DNA of 64,000 nucleotides, from contig JAFAMW010000028.1 in assembly GCA_019232985.1 (NCBI GenBank), positions 1 to 64,000 of the forward strand, in the 5' to 3' direction. The notes below the pieces were generated by a model. The model ran no database searches, was not told the origin of the DNA, and saw nothing but the letters and a program-made list of their open reading frames with translations. Within the stretch, counting starts at the first letter, position 1; every line of letters begins with the position of its first letter. Of the stretch, positions 18,731-26,896 are shown piece by piece. The translations under genes and the position numbers were made by a program. The stretch is from Roseateles sp. (GTDB taxonomy: Bacteria; Pseudomonadota; Gammaproteobacteria; Burkholderiales; Burkholderiaceae).

Positions 18731-20938
18731 TCAGTCGGTGCCGAGCGGCAAGAGCAGGCGCTCCAGCTCCTCGGCACTGAACTTCAGCGCAGCGCCCGAG
18801 TCGGTGCCAAGCACGGTCCCCGCCAGCCGGTGTTTGCGCTCCTGCAGTTCCAGCATGCGCTCCTCGATGGAGCCGGCCACCACCAGGCTGTAGACGAAGA
18901 CCGGCTTGCCCTGCCCGATGCGGTGCGCCCGCGCGCTGGCCTGGGCCTCGACGGCCGGGTTCCACCAGGGGTCGAAGTGGATGACGGTGTCGGCCGCCGT
19001 CAGCGTCAGGCCCAAGCCACCGGCCTTGAGGCTGGCCAGCAGCACCGGAACCTCGCCGTTCTGGAAGCGCCGCACCAGCTCGCCGCGCTCGGCCACGGCG
19101 GTCTCGCCGGTCAGGACGAGGTGCGGCAGGTCCAGCGCCTCCGTGATCAGGCCCAGCATCTCCGTGAACTGCGAGAACACCAGCACCCGGTGTCCTTCGG
19201 CCACCAGGGCCGGCAGCATCTCCAGCAGCAGGTCGAGCTTGGCCCGCTCCATCGGCGCCTCCAGCCCTTTGACCAGCCGTGGGTCGCAGCAGACCTGGCG
19301 CAGCTTGAGCAGGGCGTCCAGCACCGTGATCAGGTGGCCCTGGAAGCCGGCGCGCTCCAGCGTGCGGCGCATCTGCTTGTCGGCCGCCACGCGCACACTC
19401 TCGTAAAGCTCTCGCTGGGCGCCGACCAGCTCGACGCGCCGGACCACGGCGGTCAGTGGCGGCAGCTCGACGGCCACCTCGGCCTTGGAGCGGCGCAGCA
19501 CGAAGGGCCGGATGCGCTCGGCCAGTTGCTGCGCTCGCAGCGTCTCGCCGCCTTCCTCGATGGGCTTGCGCCAGCGGCGGTGGAAACTACGCGCGTCGCC
19601 GAGAAAGCCGGGCATCAGGAAATCGAACTGCGCCCAGAGTTCCAGCAGGTGGTTCTCCATCGGCGTGCCGGTCAGGCACAGGCGGTGGCGGGCTTCGATG
19701 CGGCGCACGGCGCGGGCAGCGCGGCCGCTGGCATTCTTGACCACCTGCGCCTCGTCGAGGATCAGCAGATGCCAGGGCCGGCGGCGGTAGTGGTCGAGGT
19801 CGCGCCATAGCAGCGGGTAGCTGGTCAGGACGAGATCGGCGTTGGCGATCTGGTCGAACCGGGGCAAACGGTCAGTGCCTTGCAAGCTCAAAACCCGCAG
19901 CCCGGGTGCCACGCGCGCGGCTTCGGCGGCCCAGTTGAAAAGCAGAGAGCTGGGCAAGACAGCCAGTGCGGGGGTGTCGAGCCTGCCGGCCTCCTTCTCC
20001 ATCAGCACATGGGCCAGGGCCTGGGCGGTCTTGCCCAGACCCATGTCGTCAGCCAGGATGCCAGCCAGGCCTTGCGCGCGCAGGTGCTGGAGCCAGGCGA
20101 GGCCAGCCAGCTGGTAGGGCCGCAGCGTGATGGCCAGACCTGCGGGTGGGGCGACGGCAGGCGGGCTGCCGGTGCGCAGCAAGCGCTCGGCCAACTGGCG
20201 CAGGTCGCCCTCGCCGTGGAACTGCCAACCGGCGCGGCTGTCAAACCCGGCCAGGCGCGCAGCGTCCCAGTCGGAGAGCGGCAGCGGGCCCGGCTTCGGG
20301 TCGCACAGGAGGTCCACCATGGCGCCGACCACGGGCTTGAGCAGGTGCGCCCGCGCTTCGATGCGGCGCCCGCCCGGCGCGTGCAGCAGCACCAACTCCT
20401 CGTCCTCGATGCTGGCGATGGCGTCCAGGTACAGCCAGCGCCGGTCGCGGTTCAGCAGGTCGGCCAGGAGCGGCGCGAGGTCCAGGCTCTCGCCCTCGAT
20501 CACGAGGCCCAGGCTCAGCAGCCAGGAGCCTCGGCGGCGGTCGCCGGTCAGGCGCTTGACCTCCATGCTCAGGCCCTGGGCCGCCACGGGCAGGTGGGCA
20601 AAGCCCGGCAGCGCCTCGAACTGCCAGCCGGAGGCCTGCAGCCGCGGCACCTGCTCGACCCAGAAGGCGGGGAATAGCTCCTCGTGGCCCAGGGTCCAGA
20701 GCTCTTCCAGGCGGCTCTTCGACGCCACGGCGCCGCGCCATTGAAGCTCGGCCGGGTCCAGCGGCTCGAGGCCGAGCGCCGTCAGCTGCTCGCGCACGGC
20801 GACGTCGCTGGGGCTCCTCAGCCGCACCACGCTGACGGGCGCGGCGCGCGGCCCGAGGGCGCCATGCCTGCGCATGCCCAGCAGGCCGTCGCCGCGGCCG
20901 AGGCTCAGCAGTTCGAGGCGCAGGATGGGTGTGGACAT
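18731..20938 (-). CDS. SNF2-family DEAD/DEAH helicase-like ATPase
   Basis: 735 residues. The N-terminal third is a variable bacterial SNF2-associated region. The ATPase core has motif I DDMGLGKTAQALAHV (Lys303), motif II LLILDEAQVVKN and RLCLTGTPMENHL, then the C-terminal helicase lobe with VLVFSQFTEML and FDPWWNPAVEAQASARAHR. It would translocate on DNA and remodel protein-DNA or RNA polymerase complexes. Many bacterial SNF2 proteins have an N-terminal SWIM zinc finger, which is absent here. Codon use is a little less extreme than in its neighbours. It stands alone, converging with the DUF6868 gene. Confidence 0.93.
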   Translation of the reverse strand: MSTPILRLELLSLGRGDGLLGMRRHGALGPRAAPVSVVRLRSPSDVAVREQLTALGLEPLDPAELQWRGAVASKSRLEELWTLGHEELFPAFWVEQVPRLQASGWQFEALPGFAHLPVAAQGLSMEVKRLTGDRRRGSWLLSLGLVIEGESLDLAPLLADLLNRDRRWLYLDAIASIEDEELVLLHAPGGRRIEARAHLLKPVVGAMVDLLCDPKPGPLPLSDWDAARLAGFDSRAGWQFHGEGDLRQLAERLLRTGSPPAVAPPAGLAITLRPYQLAGLAWLQHLRAQGLAGILADDMGLGKTAQALAHVLMEKEAGRLDTPALAVLPSSLLFNWAAEAARVAPGLRVLSLQGTDRLPRFDQIANADLVLTSYPLLWRDLDHYRRRPWHLLILDEAQVVKNASGRAARAVRRIEARHRLCLTGTPMENHLLELWAQFDFLMPGFLGDARSFHRRWRKPIEEGGETLRAQQLAERIRPFVLRRSKAEVAVELPPLTAVVRRVELVGAQRELYESVRVAADKQMRRTLERAGFQGHLITVLDALLKLRQVCCDPRLVKGLEAPMERAKLDLLLEMLPALVAEGHRVLVFSQFTEMLGLITEALDLPHLVLTGETAVAERGELVRRFQNGEVPVLLASLKAGGLGLTLTAADTVIHFDPWWNPAVEAQASARAHRIGQGKPVFVYSLVVAGSIEERMLELQERKHRLAGTVLGTDSGAALKFSAEELERLLLPLGTD

Positions 20939-21187
20939 GGCGCGCGATTGTCCTCGCCTGCGGATGTGGTCTGACCGCCTCAGTCAGATTTGAGCGCCCC
21001 CGGCGCGCTCACGCCTGGGGTATTTGAAGCGCGTGGACTGAAGGTCTATGACTGCGTTTCGTAAACAAAACTAAACCACCTCCGGATTTCGGTCTGCGCC
21101 GCCCGTCGGCGGCGATGCTTGCATAGACTCGCGCGCCCGGATATCTGCACCGGCCTGCCATCGCCTCGCTCACGCTCTACCGCCCCT
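20939..21187. promoter_or_regulatory. divergent intergenic region, SNF2 gene/GH31 gene
   Basis: 249 bases without a gene. It has an AT-rich patch, unusual here, at 21050-21080 that includes the inverted repeat GTTTCGTAAAC (21056-21066), a candidate operator for the GH31 gene. No clear -35/-10 pair or sigma-54 site was found. Confidence 0.4.
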
Positions 21188-23620
21188 ATGCCGTCTGAAC
21201 GCCCCCCCTCATCCCACCTGCTGACCGCCCTGGCGCTGCTGCTCGCCACCGCATCGCTACACGCCGAGACCGCCGAGCGTTTCGAGCTCACCCAACGCGG
21301 CGTCGCACTCGAGGTGTCGGCGCCGGCGCCGGGCATCGTCCGCATCCGCATGGGCCGCGGTCAGCTGCCCGAAGACGCGTCCTGGGCCGTACCGGCGAGC
21401 GCGCGACACGCGCTCCAGCCGCTGCAGGTCACGCGCAGCGGCGCCCGGGTCGAACTGCGCGCCGCGGATATCGGCGTGCGCATCGACGCGCGGACGCTGC
21501 GCACCGACGTTCTCGACGCCGACGGCCAGCCACTATTCACCGACCTCGCGGGCGCCGCCGCGCTGCCGGCCGACGGCCGCGCCCTGCGCCTGCGCGAGCG
21601 CATGAGCGGGGCCGACCATGTCTTCGGCCTCGGCGACAAGACCGGCGGCTTTGACCGCCAAGGCGGGGCGTACGCGCTGTGGAACTCGGACAGCTACAAG
21701 TTCACACAGGCGACCGACCCGCTCTACAAGGCCATCCCCTTCTTCCTGGCCGTCGGCGACCGCGGGCGCGCCTATGGCTTCTTTCTCGACAACACCTGGC
21801 GAACCACCTTCGACTTCGGCAAGACCGAGCGCGGCGTGCTTGCCGTCGGCGCCGAGGGTGGGCCGCTCGACTACTACGTGATGGCAGGGCCGACGCCCAA
21901 GGACGTGCTGCGCGAGTACGCGGCGCTGACCGGCACGCCGCCGCTGATGCCCGCGTGGGCGCTCGGCTTCCAGCAGTCCAAGTGGAGCTACAAGACCGAC
22001 GCCGAGGTCCGCGCGGTCGCCGCGCGCCTGCGCCGTAAGCGCCTGCCCGCCGACGCGATCTACATGGACATCGACTACCAGGACCGGGCGCGCCCGTTCA
22101 CGGTCAATCGCGCGGCGTTTCCCGACCTCGCCTTGCTGGCACGCGACCTGCGCGAACAGGGCATCCGCCTCGTCCTGATCACCGACCCCCATATCGCCGA
22201 CGCGCCCGACCAGAATTACGCCCCGTACGACAGCGGTATCGCGCAGGACCTGTTCCTCAAGCGGCCCGACGGCCGGCGGTATACGGGCGAGGTCTGGCCG
22301 GGTCCCGCGGTGTTTCCCGACTTCAGCCGCGCGACGGTCCGGCGCTGGTGGGGCGCGCTCTATGCCGACTTCGTCGGCGCCGGCGTCGCGGGCTTCTGGA
22401 ACGACATGAACGAGCCCTCGGTCTTCAACGTGCCGAGCAAGACCATGCCGCTCGATGTCGTGCACCGGATCGACAGCGACGATTTCCGCGCGCGTGCGGC
22501 ACGCCATGCCGAGATGCACAACGTCTACGGCCAGCTCAATTCGCGCGCAACCTTCGAAGGCCTGACCCGGCTGCAGCCCGATCAACGCCCCTTCGTGCTG
22601 ACCCGCGCGAGCTACGCCGGGGGCCAGCGCTACGCGGCAACCTGGACCGGCGACAACGTCTCGAGCTGGCAGCACCTGAAGATGGGCGTCCACCAGCTCG
22701 TCAACCTCGGCCTCAGCGGCTTCGCCTACGCCGGCAACGACGTCGGCGGCTACGCCGGTGAGGCACCCTCGCCCGAGCTGCTGACGCGCTGGTTCGAGAT
22801 CGGCGCGTTCATGCCGCTGTTCCGCGCCCATGCCGAGACCGGCCGTCCCGACCAGGGTCCCTGGGTCGGCGATGCCGCTCAGGTCGAGATCCGCCGCCGC
22901 TTCATCTCGGAGCGCTACCGGCTGATGCCCTATCTCTACGCCGCGGCGGCCGAGGCCAGCCGTAGCGGCCTGCCGCTGTTGCGCCCGGTGTTCCTGAACT
23001 TTCCGGCCGTGCTGGCCAAAGGCGACCGGCTCGGCGGCAGCGAGGACCAGTTCATGGTCGGCGACGACCTGCTCGTCGCGCCCTCGCCGACGCTGGAATC
23101 GGCGGGCGACTACGGCATCGAGCTGCCCGACACCGGCTGGTACGACTACTGGACCGGGCGGCGCCTGCCCGATGCGAAGCTGACGCTCACGCCCCAGCTC
23201 GCCGAGCTGCCGGTCTATGTCCGCCCCGGCGCGATCGTGCCCAGGCAGCCGCTTGTGCAAAGCACGGCGATCGTGCCGACCGGACGGCTCGAGCTGCACG
23301 TCTACCCGGGTCCCGACTGCCACGGCGAGATCTATGCCGACGACGGCGTGAGCCTGGCCTACCGGCGCGGCGAGTTCCTGCGCCAGCAGATCCGCTGCGA
23401 GGACGGGCCGACGGGCTTGCAAGTTCGCTTCGAACCGCGCGAGGGTCGATGGCAGCCGTGGTGGAACGGCGTCACGCTCTACGTCCACGGGTGGCAGGGT
23501 GCCGCGCCGCGGGCGAGCGCAGGTGGCCTTGCGCTAGCGACCTCGGTCGATGCGACTCAGGCGGCTGCGGTGATTCTGGCGCCCGACATTGTCGACGGGC
23601 AGGTGTCGATCAACCGGTAA
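21188..23620 (+). CDS. secreted GH31 alpha-glycosidase
   Basis: 810 residues. The start at 21188 gives a good signal peptide (LLTALALLLATASLHA). The N-terminal beta domain (21-200) precedes the GH31 barrel with MDIDYQDRARPFTVN, the nucleophile in FWNDMNEPSVF (Asp406), the acid/base in WTGDNVSSW (Asp489) and GNDVGGYAGE, then C-terminal beta domains. The sequence is closest to bacterial alpha-glucosidases of GH31 rather than the YicI xylosidase type, so it probably releases glucose from alpha-glucans in the periplasm. It stands alone between a SNF2 gene and a toxin-antitoxin pair. Palindromes at 23640-23685 lie just after its stop. Confidence 0.92.
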   Translation: MPSERPPSSHLLTALALLLATASLHAETAERFELTQRGVALEVSAPAPGIVRIRMGRGQLPEDASWAVPASARHALQPLQVTRSGARVELRAADIGVRIDARTLRTDVLDADGQPLFTDLAGAAALPADGRALRLRERMSGADHVFGLGDKTGGFDRQGGAYALWNSDSYKFTQATDPLYKAIPFFLAVGDRGRAYGFFLDNTWRTTFDFGKTERGVLAVGAEGGPLDYYVMAGPTPKDVLREYAALTGTPPLMPAWALGFQQSKWSYKTDAEVRAVAARLRRKRLPADAIYMDIDYQDRARPFTVNRAAFPDLALLARDLREQGIRLVLITDPHIADAPDQNYAPYDSGIAQDLFLKRPDGRRYTGEVWPGPAVFPDFSRATVRRWWGALYADFVGAGVAGFWNDMNEPSVFNVPSKTMPLDVVHRIDSDDFRARAARHAEMHNVYGQLNSRATFEGLTRLQPDQRPFVLTRASYAGGQRYAATWTGDNVSSWQHLKMGVHQLVNLGLSGFAYAGNDVGGYAGEAPSPELLTRWFEIGAFMPLFRAHAETGRPDQGPWVGDAAQVEIRRRFISERYRLMPYLYAAAAEASRSGLPLLRPVFLNFPAVLAKGDRLGGSEDQFMVGDDLLVAPSPTLESAGDYGIELPDTGWYDYWTGRRLPDAKLTLTPQLAELPVYVRPGAIVPRQPLVQSTAIVPTGRLELHVYPGPDCHGEIYADDGVSLAYRRGEFLRQQIRCEDGPTGLQVRFEPREGRWQPWWNGVTLYVHGWQGAAPRASAGGLALATSVDATQAAAVILAPDIVDGQVSINR

Positions 23621-23639
23621 GGGCAGCCTTTCAAGCCAG

Positions 23640-23685
23640 CAAGCGCTTGAGTCGCCTTGATTTTGTGTAATCGATCGATTACACA
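23640..23685. promoter_or_regulatory. two palindromes upstream of the toxin-antitoxin pair
   Basis: A 10-bp palindrome CAAGCGCTTG (23640-23649) has the AANCGNTT core typical of LacI-family operators. A 22-bp perfect palindrome follows at 23664-23685, with core TAATCGATCGATTA and flanking TGTG/CACA. It ends 6 bases before the toxin GTG and is the likely autoregulatory operator of the pair. Confidence 0.6.
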
Positions 23686-23691
23686 CGAATC

Positions 23692-23985
23692 GTGTTCAGC
23701 GTCAAAGCGCTCCCCGAGTTCACCTCGTGGCTGGACCGTCTTGCGGACGCTGCGGTTCGAGGTGTGGTGGTCGCTCGCATCAAGCGCCTGGAACGAGGTC
23801 TTTTCGGCGACGTGGTGTCTGTCGGGGATGGCGTCTCCGAGCTTCGCATCCATATCGGTGCCGGGTGGCGCGTGTATTTCACTGAACGCGGCGGTCAGAT
23901 CATCGTCCTGCTGGCGGGAGGGTCCAAGCGCACGCACAGAGGTGATATCGAGCGCGCAAAGGCGCTGGCGGCACGACTGGACTGA
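23692..23985 (+). CDS. RelE/ParE-superfamily toxin, HigB-like
   Basis: 97 residues from a GTG start. The sequence matches the phage-derived Gp49-like/HigB addiction module killer group: FTSWLDRLADAAVRGVVVARI, RLERGLFGDVVSVGDGVSELRIH, GWRVYFTERGG and LLAGGSKRTHRGDIERA. The family cleaves mRNA at the ribosome. No ribosome site is visible before the GTG, and the palindromic operator ends 6 bases upstream, so the message may be leaderless or the start may differ. The antitoxin gene starts 14 bases downstream. Confidence 0.9.
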   Translation: MFSVKALPEFTSWLDRLADAAVRGVVVARIKRLERGLFGDVVSVGDGVSELRIHIGAGWRVYFTERGGQIIVLLAGGSKRTHRGDIERAKALAARLD

Positions 23986-23999
23986 CAAAGGAAACGCTT

Positions 24000-24308
24000 A
24001 TGAACAAGCGCATCAATACAGAAGGCTTGCCGGCCTTCGACGCGGCACCTTACCTCGATAGCGAGGAAGCGATTGCCTCGTATCTGACTGACATCCTGGA
24101 GGCTCGCGACGCGGGTCTGCTTGCCGCAGCGCTGGGCGACATCGCACGTGCCCGCGGCATGACCGACATTGCCAGGCAGGCAGGCATTACCAGGGAAGCG
24201 CTGTACAAGGCACTGAGGCCGGGTAGCGAGCCGCGTTTCGACACCGTTATCCGCGTGTGCGCCGCCCTTGGGGTGCGTCTGGTCGTGCAGCCGATGCAAG
24301 CGGCCTGA
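24000..24308 (+). CDS. HigA-like antitoxin, putative addiction module antidote
   Basis: 102 residues. The family hallmark is an N-terminal stretch (FDAAPYLDSEEAIASYLTDI) followed by a Cro-like helix-turn-helix (MTDIARQAGITREALYKALR) and VIRVCAALGVRLVVQP. It should neutralise the toxin encoded just upstream and repress the operon by binding the 22-bp palindrome at 23664-23685. AAAGGA precedes the ATG. The toxin-first order fits higBA-type modules. Confidence 0.9.
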   Translation: MNKRINTEGLPAFDAAPYLDSEEAIASYLTDILEARDAGLLAAALGDIARARGMTDIARQAGITREALYKALRPGSEPRFDTVIRVCAALGVRLVVQPMQAA

Positions 24309-24319
24309 TCGGCACGCGT

Positions 24320-24727
24320 TCAGCGGGACGACTCGACGCCCAGGTTCTTCGCCGCGGGAACGTCCTTGACCGGCAGCGCAAACACCTTGCCCAGGCCTGC
24401 TTCCAGGAAGACGTAGTGGTTCTCGATGCTGCTGTGGACGGTGATCACCGCGGTATCGAGCAGCTTGGCCTTGTCGCCGACACGCTGGACCAGCACGAAG
24501 TCGCCGTGGGGCATGCCGGCCAGCACGTAGCGGTCGCGGCCCGGAACCCCCGGCGCGGGCCCCAGATTGGCCACCCGGATCGCGTCGGCGTGCCAGCCGG
24601 GCGTGAACGAGTCGCTGTCGGCCGGCGGCGGCGCGGTGGCGGCCGACGCGGTCGCCAGCAAGGCGCCGGCGGTCAGCGCGCAGAACACGAGGCGCGTGTT
24701 GCGGATGGACGTACGCAGGCTGTTCAT
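24320..24727 (-). CDS. secreted protein of unknown function
   Basis: 135 residues. A signal peptide (FCALTAGALLATASA) precedes a mature part of about 105 residues with VLAGMPHGDFVLVQRVGDKAKLLD and SSIENHYVFLEAGLGKVFALP, which look like a small beta-rich domain. No family is recognised. It is encoded alone, converging with the antitoxin gene 12 bases away. Confidence 0.65.
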   Translation of the reverse strand: MNSLRTSIRNTRLVFCALTAGALLATASAATAPPPADSDSFTPGWHADAIRVANLGPAPGVPGRDRYVLAGMPHGDFVLVQRVGDKAKLLDTAVITVHSSIENHYVFLEAGLGKVFALPVKDVPAAKNLGVESSR

Positions 24728-24984
24728 GGTGAGACCGCTCCCTGGCGCTTGTACCGCGGCAAATGCCGCCTCTGCCGGGCGACAGCCCGCGCTGCGATGT
24801 TGCGCCTTTGCGCCCGCATTGTGCGGGCGCAACGACGACTCTTTACGAGGTAGGGACCACAGCCCAGGTGGACGGATCTGATCTGCTCTTTTGAAGGAGA
24901 TCTGAGCCTGGGCCCAGCCGCCAGGATCGGGCACAGTCCGGTCCGATATGGATCGCGTCAAGCAATAGCCCGGAAGTACCCGAA
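24728..24984. other. intergenic region with a strong hairpin
   Basis: 257 bases hold a perfect 11-bp inverted repeat (24808-24818 and 24822-24832, 3-base loop) and, at 24880-24905, an AT-richer stretch with CTTTTGAAGGAG. No protein was supported here. The hairpin has no T run on either strand, so it is probably not a terminator. Confidence 0.5.
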
Positions 24985-25110
24985 ATGATGGATTGGTTCC
25001 CTATCGTCTTCATCGTGTTCAAGCTCGTCGTGCTCGGCACGGGCATGTTCTTCGCGATCAAGTGGCATCACGAGAAAGCGAAGAAAGAGAAGCAGAACAA
25101 CAAGGAATGA
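24985..25110 (+). CDS. 41-residue single-pass membrane protein
   Basis: A short open frame starts with two ATGs (24985, 24988) and encodes MMDWFPIVFIVFKLVVLGTG, continuing through MFFAIKWHHEKAK to a very basic tail KKEKQNNKE. One transmembrane helix and a positively charged cytoplasmic end make a convincing small membrane protein. Similar proteins are common in Burkholderiales as hypotheticals, from memory. Its function is unknown. It converges with the LysR gene 25 bases downstream. Confidence 0.7.
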   Translation: MMDWFPIVFIVFKLVVLGTGMFFAIKWHHEKAKKEKQNNKE

Positions 25111-25135
25111 CGAAGAGGCCGACGGACTGCCGGCG

Positions 25136-26092
25136 TCAGGCCGCCCGCCCCGGCAGCGCCGCGGCGGCCGCGCGCAGCATCTCGAGCGTCGCCGCCGCAC
25201 CCGGCGACAGCTGGTGCTGGCGCCGCGTGACGATGCCGTAGGCGTCCATGCGCAGGCCCAGGTCGAAAGGCAGCACGGCGAGCAGGCCCGCGTCGAGGTA
25301 AGGCTGGACGAGCTCCTCGGGCAGCGCGGCGATCATGTCGCTGCGCATCAAGAGGCTCGTCGTGACCGGCATCGCGAGCGTCTCGACCGATTCGATCGGC
25401 TGGTCGAGCCCGGCCGACAGGAATAGCGCGGTCAGTCGGTCGCGCAGGATGCTGCCGCCCGGCGGCAGGATCCAGCTCTGCTGGGCCAGGTCGGCGAGGC
25501 GCAGCGCGTCGGCGCGCGCGAGCAGCGGGTGGCCCGGGCGCAGGATCACGCTGTGCGGCTCGTCGGTCACGGTCTCGAAACTGAGCTCGGCGGCCGACTC
25601 GCTGTCGAGCACGCGGCCGATCACGATGTCGAGTTCGCCGCCGCGCAGGCGCTGGATCAGCAGCTTGCTCGTGTCCACGCTGATCGACACGCGCACGCGC
25701 GGATGCTCGGCCTTGAGGCGCTGGATCACGGCCGGCAGCAGGCTCGTCGACGGCGTCAGCACGGTGCCGATCGCGACGCGGCCGCTCAGGCCAGAGAGCA
25801 GTTCCATGACCTCCTGGTGGCCCGCGTCGAGCTCGGCGAGCGCGGCACCCGCGCGCCGGATCATGACCTCGCCGTACCAGGTCGGTGCGACGCCGCGCGG
25901 CAGGCGCTCGAACAGCTGGACGCCCAGCGCGTGCTCGAGCTCCGACAGCAGCTTGGACGCGGCCGGCTGGGTCAGGTTCGCGGCCTCGGCCGCGCGCAGG
26001 ATCGAGCCATGCCGGCCGAGCTCGACGAGCAGCACGAGCTGGCGCGTCTTCAGGTGCGAGCGGACGAAGCGGTTGGCACGGGCGTCGGACAT
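25136..26092 (-). CDS. LysR-family regulator, GbpR-like (galactose/arabinose use)
   Basis: 318 residues. An N-terminal winged helix (RQLVLLVELGRHGSILRAAEAAN, LTQPAASKLLSELEHALGV) precedes a ligand-binding domain with VAIGTVLTPSTSLLPAVIQ. The closest type known to me is GbpR, the LysR regulator of sugar-binding protein genes in Azospirillum and Agrobacterium. It is the last gene of the galactan run, 30 bases after the sugar dehydrogenase, so it likely controls that run in response to a galactose- or arabinose-derived ligand. Unlike most LysR genes it is not divergent from its likely targets. Confidence 0.88.
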   Translation of the reverse strand: MSDARANRFVRSHLKTRQLVLLVELGRHGSILRAAEAANLTQPAASKLLSELEHALGVQLFERLPRGVAPTWYGEVMIRRAGAALAELDAGHQEVMELLSGLSGRVAIGTVLTPSTSLLPAVIQRLKAEHPRVRVSISVDTSKLLIQRLRGGELDIVIGRVLDSESAAELSFETVTDEPHSVILRPGHPLLARADALRLADLAQQSWILPPGGSILRDRLTALFLSAGLDQPIESVETLAMPVTTSLLMRSDMIAALPEELVQPYLDAGLLAVLPFDLGLRMDAYGIVTRRQHQLSPGAAATLEMLRAAAAALPGRAA

Positions 26093-26122
26093 GGACGGCG
26101 GTTGCGGCGGCAGCGGCGGCGA

Positions 26123-26890
26123 CTACTCGTGATAAAGCTGCGAGCGGCCGCCGTCGATCAGGATGTCGGTGGCGTTGATGAAGCGCGCCTCATCGCTGGC
26201 CAGGAACAGCGCAGTGTAGGCAACTTCGTCGGGCTCGCCGACGCGCTTGCACGGCAGCAGGTCGACCTGGCGCTGCGCGTCGGCCGCGGGCAGCGAGTCG
26301 AGCCAGGCCTGCACGCGCTCGCTGCGGATCAGGCCCGGCGAGATCGAGTTCACGCGCACGCCGCGCGCCGCGTACTCGATGCCCAGCGAACGCGTGAGCC
26401 CGATCAGCGCGTGCTTGGCGACCGGGTAGGGGAAGCAGCCCGGGATGATCTTGTGGCCGTGCACCGACGCGATATTGACGATGCTGCCCGCGCCCTTCGC
26501 GAGCATGCCCGGCAGCACCGCGCGGCAGCAATGCCAGGCGCCCTCGAGGTCGATCGCGAAGCAGCGCTGCCATTGCTCGGGCGTCAGCGCGAGCGGGTCG
26601 TCGAACATGTCGACGCCGGCGTTGTTCACGAGCACGTCGACGGGCCCGAAATGCGCGGCCGCGCGCTCGACCATTTCGTTCACGGCGTCGGCGTCGGCGA
26701 CGTCGGCCGCGACGAACAGCGCCTTGTCGCCGAGCTCCGCGCGCAGCGCCGCGGCGGCCGCGTCGTCGCGATGGCTGTTGAACACGACGCGCGCGCCCTC
26801 GGCCGCAAAGCGCCGCACGATGGCCTTGCCGATGCCGAGCGTCGAGCCGGTGACGAGCGCCACCTTGTTATGGAGTCTTTTGCTGGTCAT
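26123..26890 (-). CDS. SDR-family sugar 1-dehydrogenase (probable D-galactose or L-arabinose)
   Basis: 255 residues, a classical short-chain dehydrogenase with the cofactor motif TGSTLGIGKAI, NNAGVDMFDD, the Ser in NIASVHG and the YPVAK catalytic Tyr/Lys. A cytoplasmic enzyme oxidising galactose to galactonolactone with NAD(P)+ fits the neighbours: lactonase, DgoD, DgoK and DgoA are all in the same run, and rhizobial galactose dehydrogenase is an SDR of this size. L-arabinose is an alternative substrate. It begins 6 bases after the GH53 stop. Confidence 0.85.
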   Translation of the reverse strand: MTSKRLHNKVALVTGSTLGIGKAIVRRFAAEGARVVFNSHRDDAAAAALRAELGDKALFVAADVADADAVNEMVERAAAHFGPVDVLVNNAGVDMFDDPLALTPEQWQRCFAIDLEGAWHCCRAVLPGMLAKGAGSIVNIASVHGHKIIPGCFPYPVAKHALIGLTRSLGIEYAARGVRVNSISPGLIRSERVQAWLDSLPAADAQRQVDLLPCKRVGEPDEVAYTALFLASDEARFINATDILIDGGRSQLYHE

Positions 26891-26896
26891 GGCGGA

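Noticed and set aside
24808..24832. 11-bp inverted repeat as a rho-independent terminator
   Set aside because: There is no T run on either side, and the genes on both sides start or end too far away. I list it only as a hairpin.
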